The notes under the pieces: generated by a model
What the model saw: only the letters and a program-made list of their open reading frames with translations
Told to the model about the DNA's origin: nothing
Database searches by the model: none
DNA from: Alphaproteobacteria bacterium
GTDB lineage: Bacteria; Pseudomonadota; Alphaproteobacteria; Caulobacterales; Aquidulcibacteraceae
Assembly (NCBI GenBank): GCA_027488965.1
Contig: JAIYAO010000140.1
Location: 1-47,301, forward strand
DNA length: 47,301 bases
Direction: 5' to 3'
Shown here: piece after piece, positions 28,169 through 36,100 of the stretch
How the letters are laid out: the number at the start of each line of letters is the position of its first letter
Position numbering within the stretch: position 1 is the first letter of the stretch
Made by a program: the position numbers and the translations under genes

Positions 28169-29050
28169 TCAGACGTGAAGCACGCCTTCCGCCACCACTA
28201 CCGCGGCCCCGCCGATCTCGCCGCCCGTGAGCTTGCCGCCCTCCAAGTGGATCTGCAGTTCGATGTGACTGGGCCGGCCCATCTCCACCCCTTGCAGGAT
28301 CGCGACGTCGTGGGACCCGTCACCCAGGCCCTCGTAGTCCGCGAGCGCGCCCGCGAGGCAGGCGACGGCGGAGCCGGTGGCGGGGTCCTCCGCGATGCCG
28401 AGGCCCGGCGCGAACATGCGCGCGCGCAGGCCGTCGCGGACGACGGCGTAGAGAAACACGGCGGCGTGGTCGCCCGTGACGAGCGTGGAGAAGCTGCCGG
28501 AGGGCTTCGCCTGCGCCAGCGCGTCCAGCGACGCCAGCGGGATCAGATGAAACGCGCCGCCCACGGCGCGCTGTGACGGCACGTGGCGGCCGAACCCGAT
28601 ATCCTCGGCCCGCAGACCGAGTGCTGCGGCGGCATCCACGTGCGACAGCCCCCGCCCGACAACGGCAGGCAGGCGCGGCAGGCGGAACCGGGCATAACCC
28701 GCCCGGTCGCCGCGCTTTTCCGTGACGCAGGAGACGACGCCGACCCCTTCCTCAAGCCCGAACGCCTCCGCCGTCTCGCGCCCGTCGAGCAGCGCGAGCA
28801 GCACGGCGGTTCCCACCGTGGGGTGGCCGGCGAAGGGCAGCTCCGATCCCGGCGTGAAGATGCGCAGCTGCGCCCGGTGGCGCGCGTCCTGCGGCGGCAG
28901 GACGAACACCGTCTCCGACAGGTTGAACTCCGCGGCGATGGCCTGCATTCGCGCGGTGTCGAGCCCTTCCGCATCCGTCACCACCGCGAGCGGATTTCCG
29001 GCGAGCGGTGTATCGGCGAAGACGTCGAGGATGTGGTAACGGCGGCTCAT
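28169..29050 (-). CDS. PhzF-family isomerase/epimerase
   Basis: 293 aa. The duplicated diaminopimelate-epimerase-like fold is recognisable: ILDVFADTPLAGNPLAVV at the N-terminus, the catalytic glutamate (E46) in NLSETVFV, ELPFAGHPTVGTAVLL, and the C-terminal EDPATGSAVACLAGAL. PhzF itself isomerises dihydro-3-hydroxyanthranilate in phenazine synthesis, but most genomic members are uncharacterised and no phenazine genes lie nearby. The ATG overlaps the stop of the XpaC-like gene by four bases (ATGA), implying coupled translation. Confidence 0.92.
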   Translation of the reverse strand: MSRRYHILDVFADTPLAGNPLAVVTDAEGLDTARMQAIAAEFNLSETVFVLPPQDARHRAQLRIFTPGSELPFAGHPTVGTAVLLALLDGRETAEAFGLEEGVGVVSCVTEKRGDRAGYARFRLPRLPAVVGRGLSHVDAAAALGLRAEDIGFGRHVPSQRAVGGAFHLIPLASLDALAQAKPSGSFSTLVTGDHAAVFLYAVVRDGLRARMFAPGLGIAEDPATGSAVACLAGALADYEGLGDGSHDVAILQGVEMGRPSHIELQIHLEGGKLTGGEIGGAAVVVAEGVLHV

Positions 29051-29898
29051 GGCGCTTTTCCGTCGCCCTTGCCGTTCAGCTCCTCATCCAACGACTGATT
29101 GATGAGCCGCATCTCGAGATCCATCTCCGCGGCATCCACTTCGCTGAGATCGAGCAGCGTTTTTTCAAACACCATGTCCATGCGCGTCAGCACGTGGCGG
29201 GCTTCCTCGGCGCGCTTAGCCGGGGCATGGTCCGGCAGGTCTACCAGCGTCTGCGCCACATAGACCGCCTTCGGCAGGTTGTAGGTGAACAGCCGCTGCG
29301 CGAGGGGAAACTTCGCCGGCGCGTCGGCGATGGCGTCGGACAGTTTCTCTGCGGTGCGCACCAGCCTGCGGCACAGCTCCGCCGCCGCTGCATCGCGCCG
29401 CTCCATGCCGCGTGCGGCGTCGTCCAGCGCGCGCATGTGATCGGCGGCGTCATCGAGCACGCCCTGGATGAGATCGCGCTGGGAGCGCGCGAGGTTGCGG
29501 CCGTCCACTTCCGGCGGCGCGATGTCGGCGCGCTTCGGCGCCCTGGCCGGCAGCCCGAGGCCGAACGCGGCGACGCCCCGTTCCTGGATCGCCCGGATCA
29601 GCAGCTGCACGCATCCCCCGGCGAGGAGTCCGACCCCTACCGCCGCCACTGTTGGCGCAATAATCGAAACAAGCCCGCCGGTGGCGAGGCCGACGCCGAC
29701 GCCGGCATAGGTGCGCAACTCCCGCTGCTCGCGGCGTTGACGCGCCTCCGCCTTGGCGGCCGCACGGGCGGCTTCCCGCTCCGCCTGCGCCCGCAGGGAA
29801 GCCTCGTCCTGCGGGGCCTCCGCAGGCACGACGCCCCGGATCACGTCATAGACGACGTCCACAAGGTCGTCGCGGACACGGCGGCGGTGATTGGCCAT
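29047..29898 (-). CDS. XpaC-like membrane protein (5-bromo-4-chloroindolyl phosphate hydrolysis family)
   Basis: 283 aa. A charged Ala/Arg/Glu-rich N-terminus (about 30-60, probably helical or coiled coil) precedes two hydrophobic segments (about 62-100, AGVGVGLATGGLVSIIAPTVAAVGVGLLAGGCVQLLI). The C-terminal cytoplasmic part has FTYNLPKAVYVAQTLVDLPDH and a terminal helix with MVFEKTLLDLSEVDAAEMDLEMRLINQSL, which matches the XpaC layout. XpaC relates distantly to TelA of tellurite-resistance loci; its own function is obscure. ATG at 29898. It precedes and overlaps phzF. Confidence 0.72.
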   Translation of the reverse strand: MANHRRRVRDDLVDVVYDVIRGVVPAEAPQDEASLRAQAEREAARAAAKAEARQRREQRELRTYAGVGVGLATGGLVSIIAPTVAAVGVGLLAGGCVQLLIRAIQERGVAAFGLGLPARAPKRADIAPPEVDGRNLARSQRDLIQGVLDDAADHMRALDDAARGMERRDAAAAELCRRLVRTAEKLSDAIADAPAKFPLAQRLFTYNLPKAVYVAQTLVDLPDHAPAKRAEEARHVLTRMDMVFEKTLLDLSEVDAAEMDLEMRLINQSLDEELNGKGDGKAP

Positions 29899-29960
29899 GG
29901 CAGATCACGTGGCCCGCCGCCGCGCCGAACGCAAGATCGGATGCGACCTAAATCGGGCCC

Positions 29961-30488
29961 TCAGCCCGGCGTGGGCCGGGTGATCGCGCCCGCGAGATTC
30001 TCGCGGACCTGGCGGGCGTCGAACGCCTGGGGATCGGCCGCGGGCTTCTGGCCCTTGTACAGCACGATCTCGGCGGTCGCCTCGTAGCGGGTCACCTGCC
30101 GGTAAGTGGTGTCGTCCCAGAACGGATCGTAGAACGGCCGCCAGCCGGCGTAGGGCGAGTACCACGAATAGTGGGGATAGAACCCGAAGCGCGAGGGCCC
30201 GCCGCCGAAGGGCACGAGGCTGGTGTCGCCATCCGTGGCGCGCCGGGCGACGATGAAATAGTCGAAACCTTTCTCCAGCGTCAGTTCCGCGGCGCGGAAC
30301 AGGAGATAGCTCTCCACGGTGTCGCGCTCCGTGAGCGAATTGCCGCTGAAGCCGATGGTGAAGCGGTTCGCCTCGATCTGGCGCTCGGTGTAGCCGTTGC
30401 GGCCGCTCGGCGCGGCCGGCTGGTACGGCGTGGCCGTCGCGCAGGCGGCCAGCACCGCCGCGCACAGGACCACAAGAATGCGGGTCAT
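29961..30488 (-). CDS. CC0125/CC1285-family lipoprotein
   Basis: 175 aa. The signal ends at lipobox LAAC. The mature part has the family layout: GYTERQIEANRFTIGFSGNSLTERDTVESYLLFRAAELTLEKGFDYFIV, a Tyr/Pro/Phe/Trp-rich middle (FYPHYSWYSPYAGWRPFYDPFW) and a C-terminal RYEATAEIVLYKGQKP. The family is typical of Caulobacterales and relatives and supports the taxonomic guess; function is unknown. GGAGAAACCCCC precedes the ATG. The next gene diverges from it across 155 bases, which should contain both promoters. Confidence 0.88.
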   Translation of the reverse strand: MTRILVVLCAAVLAACATATPYQPAAPSGRNGYTERQIEANRFTIGFSGNSLTERDTVESYLLFRAAELTLEKGFDYFIVARRATDGDTSLVPFGGGPSRFGFYPHYSWYSPYAGWRPFYDPFWDDTTYRQVTRYEATAEIVLYKGQKPAADPQAFDARQVRENLAGAITRPTPG

Positions 30489-30643
30489 GGGGGTTTCTCC
30501 TTCAGGTCCTCGCTCGCGGAGACCATAGCGCGCCGCAGTGTCCGGTACGAGTGCGGCAAAGACTTGACGCCGCCGTTCGGGTCCGGTTCAGCCGACGCGC
30601 GGCCACTGGCGCTTTACGCCGCTTCCGTAGCAGAGGTTCATTC

Positions 30644-31042
30644 ATGCGCATCGCCGCCACGCTCACCGTCCTCGCCGCGCTCGCGCTGGCCGCCCCCCTG
30701 CCGGGCGCGCGCGCCCAGGCGGCGGGCGAGGCCCCCGGCGCCACCGCCCGCCAGATCCAGGATGGCTGCGTCCGCCGGCGCGAGGACGCGCGGGTATGCG
30801 CCTGCGGCGTGGGCGTGGCCTACGCCAAGCTCGATCCCGCGGTGTTCGCCCTGATCCCGCAGCTCGATCCCCTGATCGAGGAGCGGGACCGGATGAAGCA
30901 GATCATGGGGCTGTCCGCCGTCGCGTCGCAGAGCCGGCTGTCCGCCGACCAGGTGAAGACCGCATACGACACCATCCGCGCCAACCGGGCCACCGTGCGC
31001 GCCGTCTGCGCGCCGCTGGCCGCCCCGTCCACGCCCGGCTGA
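30644..31042 (+). CDS. Exported protein of unknown function with paired cysteines
   Basis: 132 aa. Signal peptide 1-25 (ending ARAQA). The mature part begins GEAPGATARQIQDGCVRRREDARVCACGVGVAYAKLDP, with three cysteines close together and a fourth in RAVCAPL, then a helical segment (PLIEERDRMKQIMGLSAV, LSADQVKTAYDTIRANRATV). I do not recognise the family; the C-x(8-9)-CxC pattern resembles small periplasmic helical proteins with intramolecular disulfides. The ATG at 30644 was chosen because it begins the signal peptide and has AGAGG upstream. Confidence 0.72.
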   Translation: MRIAATLTVLAALALAAPLPGARAQAAGEAPGATARQIQDGCVRRREDARVCACGVGVAYAKLDPAVFALIPQLDPLIEERDRMKQIMGLSAVASQSRLSADQVKTAYDTIRANRATVRAVCAPLAAPSTPG

Positions 31043-31146
31043 GCCTTTCGCCCCGGCGGGGAAACGCCGGCCCCGGCAAGTTTGCGCACGCGCGCCGACC
31101 GTTTCGGTGATAAAAACCCTTCGTCTTCAAGACGTGGGGTCGTGCC

Positions 31147-32898
31147 ATGAAGCGTGGGTTTCTTGTCGCCGCGGGCGCTGCCGCCCTGATCGCCGCCGCC
31201 TTCGCCCCGATCACGTCGGTCGTGGACCCCGTGCTCGCCGCCGCCGTGGGCGGCCAGCGCTGCGCGCCGCCCGGCGCGTCGATGCTGGCCCTGCTGGGCG
31301 CAGCGCACGCCGCCGCCGACACCCCCGCGCCGGGCGCGGGCGCGCCGCCGCTGCTGTCCGGCATCGGCGCCACCAGCATGGCGATCACCACCGCCAATCC
31401 CCGCGCCCAGGCCTACTTCGACCAGGGCCTCCGGATGCTGCACGGCTTCAACCACGCCGAGGCGGTGCGCGCCTTCAGGGAAGCCCAGCGCCTCGATCCC
31501 GCCTGCGCCATGTGCGCATGGGGCGAAGCCTTCGCGCTCGGCCCCAACATCAACGCGCCGATGGATCCCGCCCACAACGCCGACGCCTTCGCCGCCGCAC
31601 GTGCAGCGTTCGCGAAGATGGGCGCGGCCACGGAGAAGGAACAGGCGCTCATCGAGGCCATCCTGCTGCGCTACACCCGCACGGCGCCGAAGGACCGCGC
31701 GCACCTCGACCGCGCCTATGCCGAAACCATGCGCGCCGTGGCCGACCAGTATCCCGACGACGACGCGATCCAGACCTTCGCCATCGAGGCGATGATGGAC
31801 ACCCAGCCGTGGAACTACTGGCAGGCGGGCGGGCGCGAGCCCTACGGCTACACCGCCGACATGGTAGCCCGCGCCGAAGCCGTGCTGAAGCGCAACCCGC
31901 GCCACGTGGGCGCCGCCCACCTCTACATCCACCTCGTGGAGGCTTCCGCAGACCCGTGGCGCGCGGCGCGCTACGCCGATGCGCTGGAGTCGCTGGCGCC
32001 CAACGCCGGCCACCTCGTGCATATGCCGGCGCACATCTACTACCGCACCGGGCGTTTCAAGGAGTCCATCCGCGCCAACCAGCGTGCGGCGAAGGCCGAC
32101 GAAGCCTACATGGCCGCCGCAAACCCCAGCGCCATGTACCAGTACGGCTACTACACCCACAATCTGCACTTCATCCTCACCAGCGCGCAGATGAACGGCG
32201 ACGCGCGCACCGCGCTGGACGCCGCCCGCAAACTCGACGCCGCCCTGCCGATGGACATGGCACGCGCGGTGCCGCTGGCGCAGCCGGTGAAGGCAGCCCC
32301 CTGGTTTGCGCTGGCGCAGTTTGCAACGCCGGAGGCGATCCTGGCGGCGCCGGAGCCTGCGGCAGGCGTGGACTTCGTCACCGCCGCCTGGCGCTATGCG
32401 CGCGCCATCGGATACATCGGCCTTGGCGAGTACGGCTTCGCGCGCGAGGAGGCCGGAAAGATCATGGCCCTTGCGAAGAGCGGGGATTTCTCCGCCATGC
32501 AGGCCGGCGGCATCCCCACCGACGACCTGCTGAAGCTTATGGCCACGGTGATCGAGGGCAAGGCGCTGATGGCGCAGGAGAAGCATGCCGAAGCGGTCGC
32601 GGCGTTCGACGCCGCCGTCGTGCTGCAGGCCAGGCTGCCGTACATGGAGCCGCCCTATTTCTACTACCCCGTGCGCCAGTCCCTGGGCGCAGCGCTGGTG
32701 GCGGACGGCCAGGCCGCGCGCGCCGAGAACGAGTTCCTGCACACGCTGACGGAAAACCCCAACAACGCCTACGCGTTCTGGGGTCTGGCGCAGGCGCGCA
32801 AGGCGCAGGGCGACGCCGCCGGCGCCGCCGGCGCACGCCGCTTCTTCAACGCCGCCTATGCGGGGGACAGACGGCGCGTGTCGCTGAAGACGCTGTAG
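31147..32898 (+). CDS. Exported TPR-repeat protein
   Basis: 583 aa. A signal peptide (1-31, ending PVLA) is followed by an Ala/Pro-rich stretch with one cysteine, then helical repeats to the end. Recognisable TPR units are QAYFDQGLRMLHGFNHAEAVRAFREAQRLDPACAMCAWGEAFALG (about 101-145) and the C-terminal RAENEFLHTLTENPNNAYAFWGLAQARKAQGD (about 530-561). Between them are conserved HxxHIYYRTGRF-like blocks (VHMPAHIYYRTGRFKESIRANQ) and HLYIHLVEA. Several histidines in these blocks are notable but no catalytic motif is certain. Such proteins are widespread in proteobacteria and uncharacterised. A different-frame 634-codon open frame covers the same region and is a shadow. Confidence 0.85.
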   Translation: MKRGFLVAAGAAALIAAAFAPITSVVDPVLAAAVGGQRCAPPGASMLALLGAAHAAADTPAPGAGAPPLLSGIGATSMAITTANPRAQAYFDQGLRMLHGFNHAEAVRAFREAQRLDPACAMCAWGEAFALGPNINAPMDPAHNADAFAAARAAFAKMGAATEKEQALIEAILLRYTRTAPKDRAHLDRAYAETMRAVADQYPDDDAIQTFAIEAMMDTQPWNYWQAGGREPYGYTADMVARAEAVLKRNPRHVGAAHLYIHLVEASADPWRAARYADALESLAPNAGHLVHMPAHIYYRTGRFKESIRANQRAAKADEAYMAAANPSAMYQYGYYTHNLHFILTSAQMNGDARTALDAARKLDAALPMDMARAVPLAQPVKAAPWFALAQFATPEAILAAPEPAAGVDFVTAAWRYARAIGYIGLGEYGFAREEAGKIMALAKSGDFSAMQAGGIPTDDLLKLMATVIEGKALMAQEKHAEAVAAFDAAVVLQARLPYMEPPYFYYPVRQSLGAALVADGQAARAENEFLHTLTENPNNAYAFWGLAQARKAQGDAAGAAGARRFFNAAYAGDRRRVSLKTL

Positions 32899-32976
32899 GC
32901 AGACGGCGCATGGACGACCTCGTCCACGCAGACCTGCGCGAGAGCGCGCAGACGGGGTCGTCCGCGCTCCGGCGGA

Positions 32977-33570
32977 TCACCCCGGAAACGTCTGGACGCC
33001 CACATCGGTGAGCGCGCCGGCCGCCTTGTCGTACGCCAGGCACTGCATGCTTTCGCCGCCCTGCACGAAGCAGAACATGGGCAGCGCCTGCACGCGGAGG
33101 CGGGCGTAGGCGTCCCGCGTCATGCCTTCGGCGGGATAGAACGGGAATTCGCCGTCCTGCGGCGCGTCTGCGCCCGGCGCCCATGCCGGCAGCTGCTGGG
33201 TGGTGGGCATCATGGCGTCGGCGGGATCGATCCACTGCTGGAGCGCGACCTTGAGGGATTCGGGCGTTTTCGCCTCGGCGAATACCGTGGTGGTCATCGG
33301 TGCGATGTCGTAGTCGCCGGCGAACAGCGACCTGCCGGCGGCGTCGGTGACGGCGATCTTCGCTGTGCCTGTATCGCACGCGGCGCCCGCAGCGCTGGCG
33401 GCGATCTTCAGCGGCGGGCCGCCGGCGGGCGTCCAGTCGATGGCGATCTCGGCCACGCACGCAGCGGCGGGCGCGGGGGGCGAAGGCTCCGCGGTGGTCT
33501 GCGTCTTCGGACCGCACGCGGCGACAAGGAACGCGAGAGCCATAACCCCCGCAACGAACATGAGTTTCAT
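32977..33570 (-). CDS. Lipoprotein of unknown function, paralogue A
   Basis: 197 aa. Signal with lipobox VAAC, Pro/Ala linker, then a domain of about 160 residues with cysteine pairs: ACVAEIAIDWTP, GAACDTGTAKIAVTDAAGRSLFAGDYD and, near the end, ALPMFCFVQGGESMQCLAYDKAAG. The region MTRDAYARLRVQALPMFC aligns with FARETYETIRAAALPRMC in the next gene, so the two are tandem paralogues. They are separated by 16 bases and should share an mRNA. No known domain was recognised. A cysteine pattern and lipidation place it in the cell envelope. Confidence 0.78.
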   Translation of the reverse strand: MKLMFVAGVMALAFLVAACGPKTQTTAEPSPPAPAAACVAEIAIDWTPAGGPPLKIAASAAGAACDTGTAKIAVTDAAGRSLFAGDYDIAPMTTTVFAEAKTPESLKVALQQWIDPADAMMPTTQQLPAWAPGADAPQDGEFPFYPAEGMTRDAYARLRVQALPMFCFVQGGESMQCLAYDKAAGALTDVGVQTFPG

Positions 33571-33586
33571 CGCCGTCTACCCAGTC

Positions 33587-34123
33587 TCACGCGCCGCCTT
33601 GGAAATGGACGTCCACCGCCTCCGCCGTCGCATCGTAGAACAGGCACTGGTACGTCTCGCGCGAGGTGGGCACGCACATGCGCGGCAACGCGGCGGCGCG
33701 GATGGTCTCGTACGTCTCGCGCGCGAACATGCTGTGGCCGGTCGGGCCCCACGCTTCCGGCGGCGCATCGCCCCCCCAGGCGGGCGACGCCGCGGTGGTG
33801 TCTACCGGCGCGGCTACCCACTGGTCGAGGAATGCGCCCATCTCGGCGACGGAGGCGGTATCGGCCGCCTTCGCCAGCGATGCGTAGGGCGCAGCATGCG
33901 TCCACAGCACCTTGCCGGCAGCGTCGCGCAGCACCCAGACCACCACCGCACTCTCGCACGTATCGCCTAGCGCGCGGGCGATGACGGTGTCTTTCGCGTC
34001 AGGGCCCGTGAACGCCGCGGCCCGCTCCACCCGCCGCTCGCACCCCGCCTCCGCCACCGGCGCAGGCGCCGGCGCGCACCCGGCGAGGATCAGGGCGGAG
34101 AGGAAAGTGATGAAACGAACCAT
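33587..34123 (-). CDS. Lipoprotein of unknown function, paralogue B
   Basis: 178 aa. Signal with lipobox LAGC. The mature part mirrors paralogue A: an N-terminal Cys segment (EAGCERRVERAAAF), DTCESAVVVWVLRDAAGKVLWTH, and the C-terminal RETYETIRAAALPRMCVPTSRETYQCLFYDATAEAV. The amino acid similarity is weak outside the conserved blocks, so the duplication is old. It is the promoter-proximal member of the pair and begins 42 bases upstream of the end of the patatin gene, on the same strand. Function unknown. Confidence 0.78.
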   Translation of the reverse strand: MVRFITFLSALILAGCAPAPAPVAEAGCERRVERAAAFTGPDAKDTVIARALGDTCESAVVVWVLRDAAGKVLWTHAAPYASLAKAADTASVAEMGAFLDQWVAAPVDTTAASPAWGGDAPPEAWGPTGHSMFARETYETIRAAALPRMCVPTSRETYQCLFYDATAEAVDVHFQGGA

Positions 34124-34165
34124 GCCGCGGGTGTAGCAGGCGCGCCGGGCGCCGTCATGGCCCTG

Positions 34166-35953
34166 TCACGCCGCGCCGCGCACGATGCCGGCGGGCATGT
34201 CGGGCTCCGCGTACGCCCCCGAGGCCGCCGCCACGGCCGCCACTTCGGAGCGGCGCTGCAGCGCGGCCACGGCGGCTTCGTAGCCCGCGGCGACGGCGGA
34301 ATCGAACTTCTTCCAGTCGCGCAGGTCCACGTCCGGCATTTCGGGCGTGATCAGCACGTCGGCCCCGTCGCGGCCCATCCACGGATCGACGCTGAGCGTG
34401 GCCGTGTGCATCAGCAGCGAGGCGATGGGCGGCGCCGACTGGAAACCCTTGCGCGTCACCCAGGTGATGAAGTCGGGCGTGTCGGCGTAGTCCTGCGGAT
34501 CGATGGTGCTCTTGCGCGCGACGTCGACGCCGACGATGGGGCCGCGATGGAATTCCTTCATCACGTCCACGGGAAAGTTCATGACCACCGCGCCGTCCAC
34601 CAGCAGCGCGTGGGCGCCGTCCACCACCGGCGGCAGGATGCCCGGCAGCGAGATCGACGCGCGCAGCGCCTCGCGCAGCTTGCCGCCGCGGTGCACCATG
34701 GCGGAGGCGGACACCAGGTTGGTGGACACGCAGAAGAACGGCACGCGCAGATCCTCGATCAACGTGTCGCCGAAGTTGGCCGCCAGCCGCTGCTCCACGC
34801 GGCGCCCGCGCGAGAGCGCCACCACCGGCAGCACGTAGTCCCCGAGCGGGTTTGACTCGACGAACGCCTTGCGGATGCGGGCCTCGATGTCGTTGTCGTC
34901 CCAGCCCATGGCGTAGCAGGCGGCCACCACCGCCCCCATGCTGGTGCCGCCGACGATGTCTATCGGCATCTTCGCCTCTCGCAGCGCGCGCAGCACGCCG
35001 AGGTGCGCATAGGCGCGCGCGCCGCCGCCCGACAGCACAAGCCCCATGGCCTGCCCCGAGATGATGCGCGCCAGCCGCTCTGCATCCGCATCGTCGAGGC
35101 CGCGCCAGTGGAAGATGCGTGCGGCGCCGCACGCGCGCCGCCATTGTTCGGTCGAGGCCTCCTGGCGGTCCGAACCATGGTGCAGCAGCACGATGTCGAC
35201 GAGTTGGAACTGGCGGGTGGGGGAGAACTCCTCCTCCGGCAACAGCGGGATGGAGGGCACCGCGTCCGACCGCGCGAGGATCCACACGCGGTCTGCCTGG
35301 CGCAGGCAGGTGCGGAACCAGGTGGTGTCGGCGATCGGGCTGATGAGGAAGACAGCGTCGTGGTCCTGCTCGAGGTCGTCGAACCATTCCGAGAGCATGT
35401 CGTCGGCTTCCTCGCCGATGACGCAGACGTTCTTGCCCAGCCGTCCCAGCGCCTCGCCCAGCGCGCGCGCGCGCAGGCGCAGGTCGATGGTGGGCGAGGT
35501 GGAGATCAGCGCGTAGACCTTCGGCTCCGCCCGCGCACTCTTGCGGTTGCCCTCGCGCGAGCGGCGCAGCATGAGGCGCGCGAGGTTGCGCATCAGCTGG
35601 GGGTGCATGTCGATGAGCCGTTCGAACGTGTCGCGCCGGAAGCGCAGCACCTCGGTGTCGCGGATGGCGTAGACGGAGGCCGAGTGCCCGTCGCCGGCGA
35701 TCAGCGCCATCTCGCCCACGGGCTCGCCGGCGCGGATGTAACCGACGAGTTTGGGTTCGGACGTCTCGCTCGCGGCGCGGAACGCCGCCAGCGAGCCGGA
35801 GAGCACGAAGTACAGCCCGTCCGGCGCCTCGCCTGCCTGGAAGAGCGGCCAGCCGCCCGGCAGGGAGAACCATTCAGCCTCGGCTTCCGCCACCGCCAGC
35901 GCCTCCGGGCTGGCGTCATGCAGAAACGGAATGTCCTTCAGTCCCCGTGCCAT
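34166..35953 (-). CDS. Patatin-like phospholipase with N-terminal cNMP-binding-like domain (NTE/RssA type)
   Basis: 595 aa. Residues about 8-125 form a cyclic-nucleotide-binding-like domain (GLYFVLSGSLAAF, GEPVGEMALIAGDGHSASVYAI). The phosphate-binding arginine normally found before SA.V is a histidine here (H90), so nucleotide binding may be lost. A Rossmann-like middle region (about 145-290) precedes the patatin domain with oxyanion loop GLVLSGGGARAYAHLGV, nucleophile S338 in GGTSMGAV and D453 in LLVDGAVVMNFPVD. Neuropathy-target-esterase relatives hydrolyse (lyso)phospholipids at membranes. No signal peptide; probably cytoplasmic and peripheral to the membrane. The 47 bases up to 36000 and the hairpins beyond separate it from mccB. 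Confidence 0.92.
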   Translation of the reverse strand: MARGLKDIPFLHDASPEALAVAEAEAEWFSLPGGWPLFQAGEAPDGLYFVLSGSLAAFRAASETSEPKLVGYIRAGEPVGEMALIAGDGHSASVYAIRDTEVLRFRRDTFERLIDMHPQLMRNLARLMLRRSREGNRKSARAEPKVYALISTSPTIDLRLRARALGEALGRLGKNVCVIGEEADDMLSEWFDDLEQDHDAVFLISPIADTTWFRTCLRQADRVWILARSDAVPSIPLLPEEEFSPTRQFQLVDIVLLHHGSDRQEASTEQWRRACGAARIFHWRGLDDADAERLARIISGQAMGLVLSGGGARAYAHLGVLRALREAKMPIDIVGGTSMGAVVAACYAMGWDDNDIEARIRKAFVESNPLGDYVLPVVALSRGRRVEQRLAANFGDTLIEDLRVPFFCVSTNLVSASAMVHRGGKLREALRASISLPGILPPVVDGAHALLVDGAVVMNFPVDVMKEFHRGPIVGVDVARKSTIDPQDYADTPDFITWVTRKGFQSAPPIASLLMHTATLSVDPWMGRDGADVLITPEMPDVDLRDWKKFDSAVAAGYEAAVAALQRRSEVAAVAAASGAYAEPDMPAGIVRGAA

Positions 35954-36000
35954 CGCCGCGTGAATTCCCGTACCTGCCCGATCCTAGGCGCCAATGGTTG

Positions 36001-36089
36001 CGCCCCCATGAAGGCCGCCTTTAGAGGGGGCGATGCAAGGCCCTGACAGGCGCGCGCCGGGGGGCTGGCGCCGCGCCCCGGCCCGCGCC
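36001..36089 (+). promoter_or_regulatory. Two GC-rich hairpins in the mccB leader
   Basis: CGCCCCC (36001-36007) pairs with GGGGGCG (36026-36032), with a short inner AAGG/CCTT stem. A second, longer hairpin joins GGCGCG (36049-36054) plus CCGGGG (36057-36062) to CCCCGG (36076-36081) plus CGCGCC (36084-36089). It ends three bases before the mccB Shine-Dalgarno (AAGGAG, 36093-36098), so it could affect ribosome access. No U-run follows, which argues against a terminator. Function is inferred only from structure. Confidence 0.4.
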
Positions 36090-36100
36090 ATCAAGGAGCC

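Noticed and set aside
26292-28178. 628-codon open frame on the + strand
   Set aside because: Shadow of the acyl-CoA synthetase on the minus strand, which has complete adenylation motifs.
30820-32742. 640-codon open frame on the minus strand
   Set aside because: Shadow of the TPR protein gene.
31107-33011. 634-codon open frame in another + frame
   Set aside because: Overlaps the TPR protein in a different frame; Arg-rich and without a family pattern.
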